The notes under the pieces are model-generated. The model was not told the DNA's origin. It saw only the letters and a list, made by a program, of their open reading frames with translations, and ran no database searches. The position numbers and the translations under genes are program-made. Shown here piece by piece: positions 60,301 to 64,000 of a stretch of 64,000 nucleotides of DNA (the stretch's first letter is position 1; every line of letters begins with the position of its first letter). Origin of the DNA: Siphonodentalium dalli (Eukaryota > Mollusca > Scaphopoda > Gadilida > Siphonodentaliidae); contig CP136067.1 of assembly GCA_032622095.1 (NCBI GenBank), positions 201,744,181 through 201,808,180 on the forward strand. The letters are read 5' to 3'.

Positions 60301-60764
60301 CTTTTATCACATGATCAAATAAATCCGAAGCAACGCGAAATATTCATCGAAAACAACAATCATAAACTACAGCGATCGCAAGTTATTTGAAGAACGCCGT
60401 GACGCCATCGCACGCGCTGATATTAAACGTGTCTATTACCGATAATTATGAAACTGCTTTTATGGCCAAATTATGTGATAAAAAGAGATGTGTTGACAAC
60501 TTGAACTAACTTTTACTGATCTGAGTTCCATCATTAATGCTGCTCTGAGATCTATCACTATCCTGGTGGCCTCTGTCACAATCACCACCTAAAATGGAAT
60601 AACTATCATGTTATCTTTGAGATTTTAATTAGGATTTATTATGAACATTAGAACACCATTGGAAAGCCCTCCAGATTGTTTTCATTAACATGAGCCAATT
60701 CCCATTCCTATCAGTAAATAAATAGGCCGAACAATTAATAAATAGTACCACCATCAGCTAGTCT
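57215..60764 (+). repeat. Segmental duplication block Q, copy 2
   Basis: Nearly identical to 47561-51150 at an offset of 9614-9654 bases. Differences include loss of an 11-12-base duplicated TCTGACTGCAGG at the T boundary, a small deletion in the foldback arm, and a one-unit-scale change in the 50-bp repeat region near 59400-59600. Confidence 0.9.
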
Positions 60765-63700
60765 GAGATATCCGTGGCTTAATCTTGATGGCGTCAAAAT
60801 AGATAGTGTGGTATATTTCGGAAGTCAATCTCGTGTAGCAAACAATATTTAAATGAATGAAAGTGTCAATGACACTGTAGCTCAACTTGGAACGAGCATA
60901 ATTTCATGTGTTACAGTCAATGAAGTGATTAGGAATGTGGAAAGTTGAAAGGAAGGCCTAGTTATGCAAAGAGTAAAATCCAAGATGGCCACTGGCAGCT
61001 ATGTTTTTAGGCCGAATGACCCCAAAAAGACTCGTTCCCATTTACATGTCATTGTTAACATCCATCACAAATATCATGATACGACCGGTAGCCTGTGTCA
61101 AAGGATTTAGTCATGTAAAGAGTAAAATCCAAGATGGCTGCCATGTTTTTTTGCAGAAAACAGCCCGAAATGACTCGTTCCCATCTACATGTCATTGTTA
61201 ACATCCATGAAAAATTTCATGATGATCGGACCAAAGATACGACCTGTAGCCCTGTGCCAAAGGATTTAGTCATGCAAAGAGTAAAATCAAAGATGGCTGC
61301 TGGCGAACATGTTTTTTGGCCGAACGACCCTAAAATTACTCGTTCCCATCTACATGTCAATATTAACATCCATGACTAATTTCACGATGATCAGACGAAC
61401 AGTACGACCTGTAGCCCATGCTAATAGATTGAATTTTTAAATCCAAGATGGCCACTGGCGGCCATGTTTTTTGCTGAATGACCCCAAAATGACTCGTTCC
61501 CATCTACAGGTCAATGTCAACAGCCGTGACAAATTTCATAATGATCCGACCAAAGGTAGGACCTGTAGCCTGTGCCAAAGGATTTAGTCATACAAAGAGT
61601 AAAATCCAAGATGGCTGCTGGTGGCCATGTTTTTTTGGCCAAACGAAACCAAAATTACTCGTTCCCATCTACATGTCAATATTAACATCCACGACAAATT
61701 TCATGATGATCAGAACAAAGTTACGACCTGTACCCCGTGCCAAAGGATTTAGTCATGCAAAGAGTAAAATCCAAGATGGCTGCTGGCGGCCATGTTTTTT
61801 AGCCGAATGATCCCAAAATGACTCGTTCCCATCTACATGTCAATATTAACATCCATTACAAATTTCATGATGATCAGACGAGCAGTACGACCTGTAGATG
61901 TGCTAATGGATTTAGTTATGCAAAGAGTAAAATCCGAGATGGCTGCTGGCGGCTATGTTTTTTGGCCGAATGACCCCAAAACAACACATTCCCATCTACA
62001 TGTCATTGTTAACATCCATGACAAATTTCATGAAGATCTGTCAAAAGCTACGACTTGTAGCCCGTGCCAAAGGATTTAGTCATGCAAAGAGCAAAATCCA
62101 AGATGGCTACTGGCGGCCACGTTTTTTAGCCGAATGACCCCAAAACAACACATTCCCATCTACATGTCATTGTCAACATCCGTGACAAATTTAATGATGA
62201 TCCGACTAAAGGTACGACCTGTAGCTCGTGCCAACGGATTTAGTCATGCAAAGAGTAAAATCCAAGATGGCTGCTGGCGGTCATGTTTTTTGGACGAATG
62301 ACTCGTTCCCATCTACATGTACATGTCAATATTATCATCCATGACAAATTTCATGATGATCAGACGAACAGTACGACCTGTGGCCCGCGCTAATGGATTG
62401 AATTTTTAAATCTAAGATGGCTGCTGGCGCCCATTTTTTTTTTCAGAATGACCCCAAAATGACTCGTTCCCATCTACATGTCAATATCAACAACTATGAC
62501 AAATTCCATAATGATCCAGCCAAACATACGACCTGTAGCCCATGCTTAAGGAAATTGTTGACGAATCACACACGCACGCACACGGACGACGGATACCAAG
62601 CCATGGCAATAGCTCAAACTTTACAAAGTAAAGTTCAGCTGATAAAGTAATTGGTATCGCCACTATTTGATATAGCAGTCATCAATAAAATGCCGTCGCT
62701 TGTTGACAAGATTCATGATAGTAGCGCTTCAATTGATATCAGTCTCTCATTCACTCGGTGAATTGTCAGCACTCATTGACTATTCATCAGTGTCAGTCGG
62801 AGTTGGCACCCAAAGTCAGTGGTAAGGGCGGTTGACTATCGCATCAACTTTTTTCCTCATATTGATGAGCATTCGTTGAGATCCGACAACTTATGGTTGA
62901 GAAATCTGCCTGGACAGACCAAAAAACCAACCTTTCCAGATGAATAACTCTAGAATGGAAAAAATAAATATGAATCTTCTCATAGTGGTGTCGGACAAGC
63001 GAAGTACTGCATATATCACCTTTACTATCAGTACATAATCACAATCTGCTTCAATAACACAAGCACATATTGTCACATTCACAGTTCACTCGCGCACATA
63101 TAATAGCGCCTGCGTAATCACATGCATTGTCTGTTGATCACTCAGCCACAGTCGTTACAATTGATCGTCCGATATCTACAGGGGCGTATCTAATCACCGA
63201 CAAGTGGTGAACCATAACCATAACTCTAGTGAAAATTGTGCGCACAACCCATGTTCAAACTTGTCCTGTGTTTTATACTAGTAAACCCACATACCAAATA
63301 TCATACCTTTCAGTTCAGACTTACAAAAGTTATTAAACTGGAAATGAAAAAAGCTAACGGAGGAACGCTGAGAAGGACGCACAAAAAACTCATGCAATAC
63401 AGATCACCTAATGATAAAAAAATTTAATGTTGCTGCCAGGATAAATTGTGACAAATTGTAACAAAAAGATATAAAAATAAAAATGACTGTAGCTCAACTT
63501 TGGGAAGAAGTTAAATTTGTGTGATGAGCAATGAATGGAAAGATTGGCAAAAAGTAAATATAAGATGGCTGCCGGCAGCCATGTTTTTTGGCCGAATGAC
63601 CCCAAAATTAGTCGTTCCCATCTACATGTCAATGTTAACATTCATGACAAATTTCATGATGATCAGACTAAAGGTACGACCTGTAGCCCGTGCTAATGGA

Positions 63701-64000
63701 TTGAATTTTGAAATCCAAGATGGCTGCTGGCAGCCATGTTGTTTGTCCGAATGACCCCAAAATGACTCGTTCCCATCTACATTCCAATTTCAACAGCCGT
63801 GACAAATTTCATGATGATCAGACTAAAGGTACGACCTGTAGCCCGTGCTAAAGGATTTAGTCATACAAAGAGTAAAATCCAAAATGGCTGCTGGCGGCCA
63901 TGTTTTTTTGCCGAATGATCCCAAAATGACTTGCTCCCTTCTACATGTCATTGTTAACATCTGTGACACATTTTATGATGATCCGACCAAAGGTACGACC
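60765..64000 (+). repeat. Segmental duplication block P, copy 2 (truncated by the window)
   Basis: Holds a ten-unit 164-bp array (60960-62560) ending in ACACGCACGCACACGGACGA and the TAGCTC hairpin near 62610-62640. A 62750-63210 segment follows that is absent from P1 (its start also occurs at 34385-34425), then the repeat junction and the start of another array (63540-64000). Confidence 0.85.
62750..63210. other. Unmatched segment within P2
   Basis: Apart from the first 45 bases (TCTCTCATTCACTCGGTGAA, shared with 34390), this has no counterpart in P0 or P1. No gene or element ends recognised. Confidence 0.5.

Overview
This is non-coding-rich, AT-rich invertebrate DNA. I see no bacterial-style operons, no tRNA or rRNA gene, and one credible host exon: a terminal exon with an Smr-like domain at the left edge, minus strand. 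Almost everything else is mobile or repetitive DNA. The repeat style (tandem cores of about 165 bp followed by an ACGG-type microsatellite and a terminal hairpin) resembles the 'pearl'-type elements described in bivalves. A marine lophotrochozoan, perhaps a mollusc, is therefore my tentative guess; species cannot be read from this sequence.

Layout. 0-15.4 kb is a mosaic of small elements: a diverged copy of the repeat unit seen again at 47-58 kb, a TAGCTA-rich tract, G-run minisatellites, an array of 28-bp palindromes, a TIR element, a pearl-like element, an array of ATGGCGGCC-type units and a 2.3-kb imperfect inverted repeat. 15.4-30.0 kb is one L1/Tx1-type LINE (endonuclease, reverse transcriptase, C-terminal zinc knuckle) split into four pieces by three insertions: a 2-kb tandem-core repeat, a 7.15-kb transposon with TIRs of about 850 bp, and a head-to-tail Helitron dimer. 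The 7.15-kb transposon carries a 5'-truncated CR1/L2-type LINE, itself split by another Helitron, and an array with a period of about 187 bp. Subtracting the transposon or any of the Helitron insertions rejoins the surrounding LINE reading frame, which fixes their boundaries to the base.

30.0-64.0 kb is a tandem segmental duplication in the order P0-X-Q1-P1-Q2-P2, with a period of about 9.6-10 kb. P carries arrays of a 164-bp unit with inverted AAnATGGC cores, plus a TIR element (T). X is a 6.8-kb insertion inside the first T copy; its inverted-repeat arms each hold a CRE and a TATA box facing inward. The duplication supplies natural empty sites: a Helitron present in P0 is cleanly absent from P1, and a hAT element in P0 has a perfect 8-bp target duplication.

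No gene pathway can be described. The coherent story is the layering of transposon insertions and the spread of short regulatory-looking motifs (nuclear-receptor half-sites, YY1/PHO-like cores, CRE/TATA) by repeats. All LINE ORFs are broken by frameshifts as well as insertions, so no element here looks autonomous.
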